Source: Botryllus schlosseri
Lineage: Eukaryota > Chordata > Ascidiacea > Stolidobranchia > Styelidae
Direction of reading: 5' to 3'
DNA length: 21,291 nt
Assembly (NCBI GenBank): GCA_000444245.1
Contig: ATSW01111942.1
Coordinates: 1-21,291 of the forward strand
Shown: in pieces, positions 10,050 through 18,318 of the stretch
Position numbering within the stretch: position 1 is the stretch's first letter
Layout: each line of letters opens with the position of its first letter
Notes under the pieces: model-generated
Told to the model about the DNA's origin: nothing
The model's input: only the letters and a program-made list of their open reading frames with translations
The model's database searches: none
Position numbers and translations under genes: made by a program

Positions 10050-10220
10050 CTGCGAATCCTTAAACTGAATCGTCTCTTCCAGTCTCCGAACCCCTTCACC
10101 GTCGATCATCCAATAATAAATAGATAGTCTATCCACAGAATATGTCATCAAGTCGCAAAGAGCCGATACATCATCGTGAGTAGCGGTAGCATTTGGCTCA
10201 TAAATGCTAAGCTTCTGAAG
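10050..10220 (-). CDS. Leucine-rich-repeat exon (171 nt) of an NLR-like or other LRR gene
   Basis: Read on the minus strand, the acceptor CATGTCTGTTTCAG ends at 10221. The exon opens LQKLSIYEPNATATHDDV and ends at CAG|GTGTGA (10050/10049). It is 57 codons, phase 0 at both sides, with no stop. The leading LxKLxI and the later VDRLSIYYWMIDGEGVRRLE follow the RI-type LRR pattern (LxxLxL, then a polar turn, then a helix with GxxxL). With 13650-13817 and 12515-12682 it forms a series of exons of nearly equal length on one strand, each worth two repeats of about 28 residues. That exon unit is known from NLR proteins, where the LRRs sense ligands or regulate the NACHT switch. No NACHT domain is visible here, so the NLR label is inference. 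The donor is only fair. Confidence 0.6.
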
Positions 10221-10339
10221 CTGAAACAGACATGGATTCTTATTTCAATCGAATTTTTAAATCCACATTAATTCGTACTTATTTGGGATCTTATTAAACC
10301 TAACTTCCGGTTTTCGTAAATCAAGCTTTATAGATAAAA

Positions 10340-10434
10340 TAGGGTTACCATACGTCCCTTTTTGACTTTTTTGAAAGTGTTCTCTCTTTTGAGATTTTGT
10401 CCTCTTTTCAGATTTCTAAAATATGGTATCCCTA
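10340..10434. mobile_element. MITE P, TAGGGTTACCAT family, 95 bp
   Basis: The left end is TAGGGTTACCATACGTCCC and the right end, reverse complemented, is TAGGGATACCATATTTTAG, with a palindrome-like interior (CTCTCTTTTGAGATTTTGTCC). It is a short sister of MITE O at 3179-3574. The right flank TTATAGAA resembles TTATAGAT found 4 bases left of the element. It lies in the large intron between the LRR exons at 10050-10220 and 12515-12682. Confidence 0.7.
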
Positions 10435-10566
10435 TTATAGAATGTAGGCGAATCGAACAATAGTACTAACAACGAATGGCCAAAACCAAGCTCTGGCTGT
10501 TTAGTTAAACAGCCCTCTGCTGCGCCTCTCGTGTCACAAAGTTATCATTATTTTTTGTTATTTTTA

Positions 10567-10586
10567 AATAAAGAAAGAAAGAAAGC
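10567..10586 (+). repeat. (GAAA)n-rich short tail
   Basis: AATAAAGAAAGAAAGAAAG is a small simple repeat of the kind left at the 3' tail of a LINE or SINE copy. The preceding 100 bases (from about 10450) could be such a 3' fragment, but I cannot name the family. Confidence 0.4.
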
Positions 10587-10666
10587 AATGATTATCACCT
10601 ATAAGAACGATGGTACCGCAAACTACAACAGGAGGAGTGCATAGGCTGTTAATCGCGCTATCGGAG

Positions 10667-10831
10667 CAGTGGTTTTCAACCGTCGAATTGGTTACGGGTT
10701 CGAAAGAGATATGGCAATGCTGTAACTGTGGTTGCTATCCTTCAAATATAAATGGTTGGTGGACTTGTTGCTAGACTGGTTTGAAAATTATTAAAACATT
10801 CATGAAGTTGCATATGAACTCAAATCATTCA
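10667..10831. mobile_element. Left end of a hAT element (N), partner end not found
   Basis: CAGTGGTTTTCAACCGTCG at 10667 is a typical hAT left end, preceded by TATCGGAG. I did not find the matching right end; it may be deleted or lie beyond the MITE inserted at 10840. The right limit given is only the point where the next element's target duplication begins. Confidence 0.4.
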
Positions 10832-10839
10832 TTTACGCC

Positions 10840-11268
10840 AGTGCTTCTTAACCAAATATCCATGGAACGCTAGGAGCTCCGAGAGCCAGTCTTAGGGGTT
10901 CCGCGGCAGTCCAGTCACACACACTCTGCTCATACATATGATTTGTGAGGATGCGCCCGTTTGTCCATCTCGGGTTGCAGGTTATCAGGCCCGATCAGTA
11001 GGTAAATTGTGACTGATGTAGTGGTACGCCGTAGGCATGACGTACGCAGGATAGGTTGGGGTTCCAAATCGAAACCCCGTAGCTATGAAATTCTCCAATT
11101 CGTTTTCAATATTTTCACGCTCATATGTAATTGAGCGATCGGCATCACGCTGTTGCGTTTCGACCGCGAATGCCTGTAGATTAACATAAATGTTGTACGG
11201 GTTAGTAAAGATTAATAACAACTGATCTATACCCTATGAGGTACTAGATCGCACACTAAAAGAACCAC
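10840..11268 (+). mobile_element. MITE D-left, about 429 bp
   Basis: The left end is (C)AGTGCTTCTTAACC and the right end, reverse complemented, is GTGGTTCTTTTAGTG. Flanks TTTACGCC (10832-10839) and TTGACGCC (11269-11276) match at 7 of 8. The first 280 bases match, in reverse complement, the MITE at 12751-13130, including CATATGATTTGTGA, GCCCGATCAGTAG and GAAACCCCGT. A 78-codon minus-strand frame at 10985-11221 falls inside this repeat and is disregarded. Confidence 0.65.
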
Positions 11269-11525
11269 TTGACGCCCGTTCAATTACTGAAGTTACTGCT
11301 ATAGCTATACCTACCAATTCTCTACTAGTTGCTGACGATTACCCCTGACTAGTGTCAGCCGAAAATATTCGGGTTAATTTCAATATGAATATACGATTCA
11401 ATTGTATATTGAAGTTCTGTACCTCCATGAAGCTCTTTCGCATTTACATAGAACCTTTTGAAACGGTTCGTGTTTTTTGCGAACCAGAGCCTTTCAGGGG
11501 TTCCCACCATCTCTAATGTCTAAAC
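11269..11525. other. Unassigned intron sequence with a lone CAGGGGTTCCC end
   Basis: CAGGGGTTCCCACC at 11495 looks like a single hAT end without a partner. Nothing else is recognisable. Confidence 0.3.
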
Positions 11526-12326
11526 CAGTGGTTCACAACCGTTCTGTCTTCCGTACCCCCTTTGGACTGTCACGGACCCCTGCGGACCCCTCAAGGTTAA
11601 GTTCAAATTTAGCTCTAATTTGATGCAACCGTCATCTGGTTTGTGCGAATATTAACTGTAGGATAGTGATAAACAGGAACAAAATGACTTTTCATGAAAT
11701 TAACATCATACTATTCAGTATTCATGTTGAAATTGGGATGGAGTTTGTTATTTAAAAGCGAATTCTGTGGCTGCATTTCTTGGAATACACAGCCGTGTCT
11801 GGAAAATCCGCGCCGTCGATTTGACATGAACGAGTGCTGAAAATCCAATTATTTCCACCAAGATAGTTGCTGGCGAATGTAATAATAACGCTTGACATAT
11901 CCGACAACACCTATTGGTCTGATCGCAACATACATGGCACCAATATAATGCCCAGCCTAGTCATTTCTATGTAGCAGCTGATCATTCCGGAATAGCGGTT
12001 ATGTATATCACAGGAGAAAATTGATTTTTTGCAAGTGAATTTATTCCGAAACCCCAACAAAACATCTTTAAACAGCAATGTGTTTGTATCAGTAGGCTAT
12101 TGGCAATTTGGCGATTAAAATGAGTTTGCGCAGTAGAATATTTCAACTCAGACGGCCCTTTTGCTTATGTGGGTCCTTATGTTTTATCAGTTATGAAGCG
12201 AAACTGCTTCTTGATATCTCTAATTTAAAAAAATGAACTAGGTTATCACAAATTTTGCAAATTTGGAGGCATCGCGAACGCGAACCCCATGAAATTGCTT
12301 CGCAGATCCCCGATAGAGAACCACTG
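11526..12326. mobile_element. hAT C: non-autonomous hAT, 801 bp
   Basis: The left end is CAGTGGTTCACAACCG and the right end, reverse complemented, is CAGTGGTTCTCTATCGG. Subterminal GGACCCCTGCGGACCCC and GAACCCC/GATCCCC blocks face each other. The flanks GTCTAAAC (11518-11525) and ATCTACAC (12327-12334) match at 6 of 8, so this copy is older than hAT A or B. There is no coding sequence. It sits in the intron between the LRR exons at 12515-12682 and 10050-10220. Confidence 0.8.
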
Positions 12327-12514
12327 ATCTACACAGTTGCAAACTTTCATTCAATGCACATGTAGCCTACTTAGTAGACGAATTATAGCATAATTAACTG
12401 TTTTCATAATGTGAGATTTTAAAAGGTTGGATGAAGGATAAATTATGAATTCTTGTCCATATTTGAACAAGCGGCATGGTTTCTGAAATATTTTAAATCG
12501 TCGTCAAGGTTCAC

Positions 12515-12682
12515 CTGGATATTTTGATTGCGGCATCCACGTAATAATCCACGCAATGTGCTGCTGGTGAGAGAGCATTCGTTAAACGCTAATTCACTGC
12601 AACCCGACAGTTTCACAATATGGGAAAATTCTTCGTAAACATCTTCCTGCATCGATTTTTCTTTGATAGTGAGTTTTGGCAG
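12515..12682 (-). CDS. Leucine-rich-repeat exon (168 nt) of an NLR-like or other LRR gene
   Basis: On the minus strand the acceptor ATTTCGTCATTTCAG ends at 12683. The exon opens LPKLTIKEKSMQEDVY and closes CRNQNIQ at CAG|GTGAAC (12515/12514): 56 codons, phase 0, no stop. In the middle KLSGCSELAFNECSLTSSTL shows the LxxLxFxxCxLT signature of RI-type repeats, followed by LRGLLRGC as helix. It aligns without gaps with the exon at 13650-13817, sharing 23 of 56 residues, and both borders coincide with splice sites, which is strong evidence for real duplicated exons. Reading on past the donor gives 20-odd more codons and then a stop, but the similarity ends exactly at the donor. A MITE begins 68 bases upstream. 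Confidence 0.68.
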
Positions 12683-12750
12683 CTGAAATGACGAAATTAA
12701 ATGATCGTTATGTCTATATATGATCGCGAGCGCGTAGTAATTTGGCATTT

Positions 12751-13130
12751 GAGTGTTGTTTAAGACATAGGTTGATCGGTCGAAAGAGATGATGTATTTG
12801 TTGATATGGCGAAACGACAAACCTCCTATTTGCATTTGAAAATAATTGCAGTAATCAGATAGAATTGGCATTTCAGAAGGACGGGGTTTCGCTTTTGCAC
12901 CCCGATCCCCCTATGTACGTCACTGCATAAAGCGTAGTCTACATCCACAGCAATCACAATTCAACTACTGATCGGGCATAACTGCATGCAATCATTGATG
13001 GCTAAGAATATTGTGTCATCACAAATCATATGAGTAAGTTGAGCGTGTGTCTTAACTTCCAGGTAACCCTTAAAACTGGCTTAGGGAAACAATCCTTAGT
13101 GTTCCACTGAACACCAGTTAAGAACCACTG
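12751..13130 (-). mobile_element. MITE D-right, about 380 bp, inverted copy of D-left
   Basis: The right end, reverse complemented, is CAGTGGTTCTTAACTGG. The other end (GAGTGTTGTTTAAGAC at 12751) is degenerate. It matches D-left in reverse complement over most of its length. The flanks TGGCATTT and ATATAGGA do not agree, so the left limit is uncertain. It lies inside the intron between the LRR exons at 13650-13817 and 12515-12682. Confidence 0.6.
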
Positions 13131-13138
13131 ATATAGGA

Positions 13139-13649
13139 TATGGGCAAACAGGATATTGGCTAACATTATAAATTATAAACGCAAACGTATGGTTTCGTAA
13201 GCAACTTCATTGTGGCGGGAAATATATTTTTCTCAGACAGGCGTTCATGATTCCTCTGATTTTGTGTTTGTAGTTGCGACAGGTCAATAAATAATGACGG
13301 CATCTTGAACAATTTGGTGTATCTGTTCGCCCAAATTTGAATCGATGTGCTTGTAGTTCACAATGCATTGTAATAGATGTGCAGTTAGATGTATATTATG
13401 GTCGATTTGGTAGATTTTAATTTTCACAAGTCATCGTTGCTTTCAACATGCTTTCAACGAGCGTTTCAAAATACACGCGTTTCAAAAGCAATTATACGGC
13501 ATACGTATCCTGCGGGAAACTATTCGGTGAGGTTGAATTGGAAGAGGGTAACAAAAATATGTCAAATGAGGTACAGTTATATTTTGTAACCAATGACGTA
13601 TCGATGGCATATTATATATCAAGTGTTATAGGGACTGACTGTGACGAAC
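13139..13649. other. Unassigned intron sequence
   Basis: This is the part of the LRR gene's intron that is not MITE. Open frames of 66 and 85 codons exist on the plus strand but overlap the minus-strand LRR exon or have no family resemblance, so I do not call them. Confidence 0.4.
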
Positions 13650-13817
13650 CTGGGTGCCATGAGTGCGACAGCCGATCACTAATCTCTGCAACTTTCTCTT
13701 CGTGAGGCAGCTTTCCACTAGATGCAACGCTTTGCATTTCGAGAGCTTCAGAATGTGACCGACCACTTCATACCCCTCTTCCTTCATCGATTTGTCTTGG
13801 AGGCTAATGTCATGCAG
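13650..13817 (-). CDS. Leucine-rich-repeat exon (168 nt) of an NLR-like or other LRR gene
   Basis: On the minus strand the acceptor CTTCTAACCGACCATTTCAG ends at 13818. The exon opens LHDISLQDKSMKEEGYEV and ends CRTHGTQ at CAG|GTTCGT (13650/13649): 56 codons, phase 0, no stop. ILKLSKCKALHLVESCLTKR repeats the pattern of the exon at 12515-12682, with a shared DKSM/EKSM start, HIxKLSxC centre and GCR close. As the most upstream of three same-strand LRR exons here, it implies that the N-terminal part of the protein is encoded beyond the MITE complex to its right or outside the window. The donor is weak after GT, so a decayed exon or pseudogene is possible, but the open frame argues for recent constraint. 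Confidence 0.65.
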
Positions 13818-13937
13818 CTGAAATGGTCGGTTAGAAGCTTCAGAATTCCGGCCAGGTTTGATTAGGCCGCGTTTGAAGTCGAATTAGGGCTTCAATCGCA
13901 ACAAATGCCAAATATGACTATTATCATCGATATAGAC

Positions 13938-14100
13938 CAGTGGTTTCCAAAGGGGGCACCAGCGCCTCGCTGGGGGCGTTTGCCAGCGTGAAGAGGGCGC
14001 TGCCGGTAGGGGGCGCTGAGAGCAAGTACGGGCGGCGTAGGTTTAGAAGGCAACTTCTGCGTAGTGTAGAAAAGAATGATGAATGGAACAGCTTAATATT
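13938..14100. mobile_element. Left end of a hAT element (K), right end not found
   Basis: CAGTGGTTTCCAAAGGGGG at 13938 begins a classical hAT end. It is followed by GGGGGCG/GGGCGC blocks (for example AGGGGGCGCTGAGAG), as in animal hATs with 'GGGGCGC' subterminal repeats. No matching right end is visible before the nested complex that begins at 14477; the partner may be lost. The right limit is arbitrary. Confidence 0.5.
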
Positions 14101-14468
14101 GCAATAAAAACGCAAAATCGATTCACTCGGGGCAATTCCGGGTCGTCTGTCGATTTAATCAGCTGTACCGGAAAAGTCCATTGGTACTTGAGAACGTTGA
14201 TCCTGATCATCAATGGACTAACAAAGCAGTCGTCAGAATCACTAGAAAGTGTGGTTCATTGTGTGCTGTGAGAACTACGAAGTATTTAAGGGGACTAGCA
14301 AGTCAAAAACCGAACTCACTGTTGGCTACCCCCAACACCATGAAATTTTCACAGTCGCTAGATGTCGCTATGCTATATACAGAAATAGAAAAAGTTTAGT
14401 GCTAACCTGCAGTATGTGGATTTGAAGGAGAAAAAATGCACCGACACGGGCAATGCAAAATCTCAATA
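14101..14468. other. Unassigned, possibly interior of hAT K
   Basis: Overlapping plus-strand frames of 62 and 72 codons occur but show no known domain. If K extends this far, this is its interior. Confidence 0.35.
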
Positions 14469-14476
14469 TTGTGAAG
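14469..14476. repeat. Target-site duplication, left of hAT Q
   Basis: TTGTGAAG is repeated exactly at 17562-17569, 3.1 kb away. It fits the Ac-type pattern (T at position 2, A at position 7). Confidence 0.9.
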
Positions 14477-14862
14477 CAGGGCATGGTATGGAAGTATGGT
14501 ATTGTATGGATCGATATTTTCGTATGGAATATGGAACAATGCAAGTATGGTATGGAATGGAAGATTTTAATCTATGGTATGGAACGACATTTCCATACTT
14601 CCATACTTTGGTGTTTTATACATTTTATCGTGATCTGTGCAAGCTTCATGAAGCGTTCGTTGTTCGCTGTTCACGGAATACGATCGCTTTTGTTATGTGT
14701 AAACGTAAACTATTGAACGCTGTTTAGGAACAAATACACACGTGTGCAGCGGTTTTAGGAGCACAGGGAATGGCATGATTTTGTGATGTAATATTGACAA
14801 CAGTAATGTTGATCCGATATTCTATTGAGTCTAGACATGACGTCTCCGAGCATAGTGTATCA

Positions 14863-16014
14863 CAGGGGTGGGCAAACTTTTGAGCTCGCGGGCCGCATTC
14901 AACATNTGAATCCATTCGCGGGCCGCACTATATAAAATTGGGATTATAAACCAAAACGCAATATTGCTGGTATTTGATTATATAGNCAGGACATNGAGAT
15001 AATATATATGCTTAGGCTATTCATAACNAACNAAACATTGCTATGATGATATCTTACACGCGCCAGAAACAATGGNGAGATTTCATAGGCTGGTCGACCT
15101 CAATAACCAATTGGTCAAAACAATAGANATGAAANTNTGTTGTCNCNATTCTTAGAACAGNATTNAAATTTAAATCTGTNAGCAGTGATCTGCTNNTAGA
15201 TTTACTAATTCCACTTTTGNTTNAGTTCCAGGACACACAATGCNGACANCATCATAACCATGTNAGCTTCAAACACGCTTCTACTNTAAGTGNAGATAAA
15301 ATATAAATANCCTAATTCTACGCATACAGAGAANGAATCTATTTAANACACGCGCAAATCGTTTTTATNAGCACATCACTGAAATAATTGAAACTGGAGT
15401 GGTCAATCTGAAATNACACTCGTGATCCGAATTACGCCTATCTCGTTTAGGATTTCTGTGATGTTTAGCAGTTGAAACCTTTCAAACTGCGTGGGCCTTG
15501 AAATCGGGCTGTCGCTCCAGAAATTAAACATTAAAAATATTATAGGAAGTATTTACCTTAGAATAGTGGTTCTCGAAAATTTCAACACATGCCCCCCCTT
15601 ATGATGGTAAAGATTTCGCGCCCCCTTATGGTCATTTCACAAAACGCAACCAGGATGCTATAGCAAACATAACGGATAGTTTGGCGGCATGAGAGGTTAC
15701 GACTATTGATGAGAGATTTTTAAATATGAAATTCATACTAAATACGGGCAATATTTATGAGCTGGAAGTAAATCGCGCGGAGCGCGAAAAAATCTTCAGT
15801 TGAGCTCAGCTTCGCGATCCCCTTCAGATACTTTCACGACTCCAAGGGGCACGTGTCCCTCAGGTTGAGAACCAATGCCTTAGAATTATCATGGTGAAAT
15901 ATACTAAAAAAAGTTTTATAAGGTCCCTGCATTAAATTCGATTTGTAGTACGCATTTTATCAATTTTATCAAAGTTTCTTTAGACTTTCGCGGGCCGCAG
16001 TTTGCCCACCCCTG
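14863..16014. mobile_element. hAT H: nested in Q, 1152 bp, itself carrying G
   Basis: The left end is CAGGGGTGGGCAAACTTTTG and the right end is CAGGGGTGGGCAAACTG in reverse complement, each followed by GCGGGCCGC. These are the ends of a hAT type widespread in animals. The flanks GTGTATCA and GTCTATCA match at 7 of 8. The left half contains dozens of single unresolved bases (N) between about 14906 and 15414, unlike anywhere else in the window. Without G it would be about 830 bp. No coding sequence. Confidence 0.92.
15564..15877 (+). mobile_element. MITE G: nested in H, 314 bp
   Basis: The left end is TAGTGGTTCTCGAAAA and the right end, reverse complemented, is CATTGGTTCTCAACC. Exact duplications CCTTAGAA lie at 15556-15563 and 15878-15885. 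Same family as F at 5160-5505 in the opposite direction, sharing the CGCGCCCCCTTATG region and the core TCGCGCGGAGCGCGA at 15773-15787. Confidence 0.92.
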
Positions 16015-16449
16015 GTCTATCATGTGACGCAATATTTGGTAACGTTGGCTACTCCAACTACCTCAGTCCTTGAGTGACGAGAGCTTACAAGCAATCATGA
16101 TGCAACGTAGTTAATGCTCAATGTGATTGATAATTACATTTCTTCTGAAACATTATCCTCACATTTATACTATTTACATCCCGAGATATCTTATCGGTCA
16201 TAGTTCAAACGCTCTCGCATTAGGATTATATCAGGGAGTGGGGTAGATTTAGTTTAAAATTCTCGCCACACTAACCCCAACCAAATACTGTGCTAATAAT
16301 CACGCATCTCGCTGCAGTATTGATCGCCTGCAACTGGGATATTTTATGGGTGCGCCTATATTATAAATTATTTTGCGAGTATTTACTTCAAACTTGCATG
16401 TGCCTCGATCATGCCAATGTACCGGAAATGCGATTATATTCTTATGGAG

Positions 16450-17034
16450 CAGGGGCGTGCAACTTCTCAAGTCGGCGGGCCAGATATAGGAAAATTGATT
16501 ACTTTGCGGGCCGGATTGCTGAATGGATGAGTTATTCGCCCATATATACAAGGAATAAATCGTATTTATTGAATATATTTTATCGACAGCAATGTCACTT
16601 CAAAGCCATTTCTCGACGATAATGAATATACAATGTGGATTTGAGAACAGCATTGTCACACAGGCGCCGCCATGTTTGCTTCTCTCTGATCACATAACTC
16701 ACAGTGCAATCCTTAATTAGGATTTCAAAGCGTTTGATAAGCCCCTTTACCCAAAATTTACCAAGATATCAATTCATTAGGGTTGAGTACATAGTAAATG
16801 CCGATGATGCAAGTCTTCTTGCTTCGAAGAACTTACCCGTAAGCTCCATGCACTCTCGCACGCTGCGCAGTGCGCAGACCTATGTAATAACATGCGGTCA
16901 CTAAAATTTGACGTTCAGGCAAGTAGTGGGGAATCTCGGCAGACCCGGGCCGCGGGCCACATTATGATGCAAGACGGGAAACAGTCCGCGGGCCAGACAA
17001 AATCTCGTGGTGGGCCGTATGTTGCCCGTCTCTT
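16450..17034. mobile_element. hAT I: nested in Q, 585 bp
   Basis: The left end is CAGGGGCGTGCAACTTC with GGCGGGCCAG inside. The right end, reverse complemented, is AGAGACGGGCAACATACGGCC with GCGGGCC inside. The flanks TTATGGAG (16442-16449) and TTATGGAT (17035-17042) match at 7 of 8. The GCGGGCC theme is shared with H, so H and I are related families. Open frames here are not protein-like. Confidence 0.82.
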
Positions 17035-17051
17035 TTATGGATGGTCCTAGA

Positions 17052-17238
17052 CAATGTTCCCTCTAATTTTTGACGAGTCTGCGCACACTCACCAACTCAC
17101 TGCGCAGACCTTTGGACAACAAAGCGTAACAACTAAAAAAAAAGGTCATCACTTCGGATTTTTTGTGCGCAACTTGGATTTACTGTGCGCAGAGACCGTG
17201 TCAGCACTGCGCATTTGCGCACGTGCGCAGCTCGCGGA
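17052..17238. mobile_element. MITE J: TGCGCA-rich element, about 187 bp, nested in Q
   Basis: CAATGTTCCCTCTAATTTTT is the left end of a MITE type common in animal genomes. The body is full of TGCGCA/CTGCGCAG palindromes and closes with GCGCACGTGCGCAGCTCGCGG. The right tip is diverged and no matching flank is seen, so the end is approximate. It lies 18 bases right of I. Confidence 0.6.
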
Positions 17239-17561
17239 AGCTGTATAGAGTAGAGGTACACGGCACGTCACCAATGTGAACTAAACCTCACCAAAACACA
17301 CTCGGTGAAACTATTACCAGGAGTTAGATTCGCATCATGGCTAGTTTATGCAATAATGACATCCGAACTATCAATAATATAGGTTCTAGAAAAGGTACTA
17401 TACTTATAATATTGAAGTATTTGAAAGTATGGAATATGTATCAAGTATGGTATGAAACAATGTTGGTATGGTATGGAAAATTGCAAGTATGGTATGGAGA
17501 GAGTAAGGCAAGTATGGAGTATGGGACATTCTCGTTCCATACCATACCATACCATGCCCTG

Positions 17562-17569
17562 TTGTGAAG
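17562..17569. repeat. Target-site duplication, right of hAT Q
   Basis: TTGTGAAG is an exact copy of 14469-14476. Confidence 0.9.
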
Positions 17570-17650
17570 CCCTTTTTCTATCTAACGTATTCTTTAAAAA
17601 GTACTAGGACAGCGCTGTGTTATGCTAAAATTTAAAGGAATATGTGCAAC

Positions 17651-17724
17651 CACTGGCGTAGCAGCCACCTGGCGGTTCTGGCTCTGCGCCAGGGGCAGCA
17701 GGCTCGAAGGGGGCGGCAAAATGA
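17651..17724. mobile_element. Left end of hAT R (CACTGGCGTAGC type)
   Basis: CACTGGCGTAGCAGCC followed by GCCAGGGGCAGC and AGGGGGCGGCAAAATG is the usual start of animal hATs that encode ZMYM-like transposases. A relic of such a transposase lies 0.7 kb downstream on the same strand, so this end and the relic probably belong to one element. Its right part may be the GGGGGACGGCATTTT...GGGGCGGCACCGCATTTTG block at 20502-20546. The terminal right repeat itself was not found. Confidence 0.5.
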
Positions 17725-18137
17725 GGCTGCACCAGCCGGCTAAAAGCAGCGTAATTGGTAGTCCTATAGCTGGCGTCCCGCGAGTTAAATTTAATTGAAC
17801 TGGTCTCAATCGAAAGCTAGTGTTGCGCTGATTCCGAAAACACAAATTAATAAGTTAACATGGCAATGGAACCACTCCGAAATAGCCGTCATGGCCGGTT
17901 GCTCCTGACAATCGTAACACAATGACCAATTGACCATGATAATGGAAATTATATCGAGCGATTATTCGGAAATACGCCGATTTTCAGACTAGCATGTAAA
18001 TTGTATTTCCGGAATCAGGGCACCAATAGCTTTTAAGATCAGTATTGTTAAATTTGAGCGCTCGGAGGGCCTTGCCAACTATAGGATGACCAAGACAAAT
18101 AATGCTGCTTTTAGCTGGCTCAGCAGTAGGCTTGCCT
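17725..18137. repeat. Foldback element: imperfect inverted repeat of about 115-bp arms
   Basis: The left arm (about 17729-17847) and the reverse complement of the right arm (about 18002-18135) share GCCGGCTAAAAGCAGC/GCCAGCTAAAAGCAGC, then a TCCTATAGCTGGC/TCCTATAGTTGGC block, then CTGATTCCGAAAACACA/CTGATTCCGGAAATACA, in the same order. The loop is about 150 bases. The 61-codon minus-strand frame at 17984-18169 falls in the right arm. This is a hairpin-forming MITE or a rearranged duplicate inside hAT R. Confidence 0.6.
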
Positions 18138-18318
18138 GCGTATTCAAGTGTGAGAACTAAGTTGCGCATCTATTCGTAGGTTAGTGATCTATACTCTGGG
18201 TTACGATTTGGTACAGCAGACCGAGATGGCTGTGAAGGTAAACCTGTCCTAGGAATTGCTTAAGATGGTAATAATTGTCAGATTGACAGATTGCGCTTAA
18301 ATTTGTACAAGTGTTAAT

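Larger units (their letters stand above)
14477..17561. mobile_element. hAT Q: outermost element of a nested complex, 3085 bp
   Basis: The left end is CAGGGCATGGTATGG and the right end is its reverse complement with minor change, bounded by exact TTGTGAAG duplications. Both ends hold clusters of GTATGGTATGG in the same direction (14482-14590 and 17427-17510) plus an inverted cluster at the right tip. Taking out H (with G), I and J leaves about 1.1 kb of Q's own sequence, normal for a non-autonomous hAT. Open frames inside follow the GTATGG repeats and mean nothing. No transposase is seen. Confidence 0.88.

Noticed and set aside
12443-12871. A single 142-codon minus-strand gene
   Set aside because: Its first third lies in a MITE and its last 20-odd codons lie past a donor site where the similarity to the sister exon stops. 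Only 12515-12682 is kept, as an exon.
10839-13130. One 2.3-kb hAT element that captured an LRR exon (matching ends CAGTGCTTCTTAACC / CAGTGGTTCTTAACTGG)
   Set aside because: The similarity of the two ends continues for hundreds of bases inward, and D-left has its own right end and near-matching flanks (TTTACGCC/TTGACGCC). The outer flanks of the big unit match poorly. Two inverted MITE copies explain it better.
14416-14727. 103-codon plus-strand frame rich in W, Y and M
   Set aside because: It is the translation of the GTATGG repeats of hAT Q's left end.
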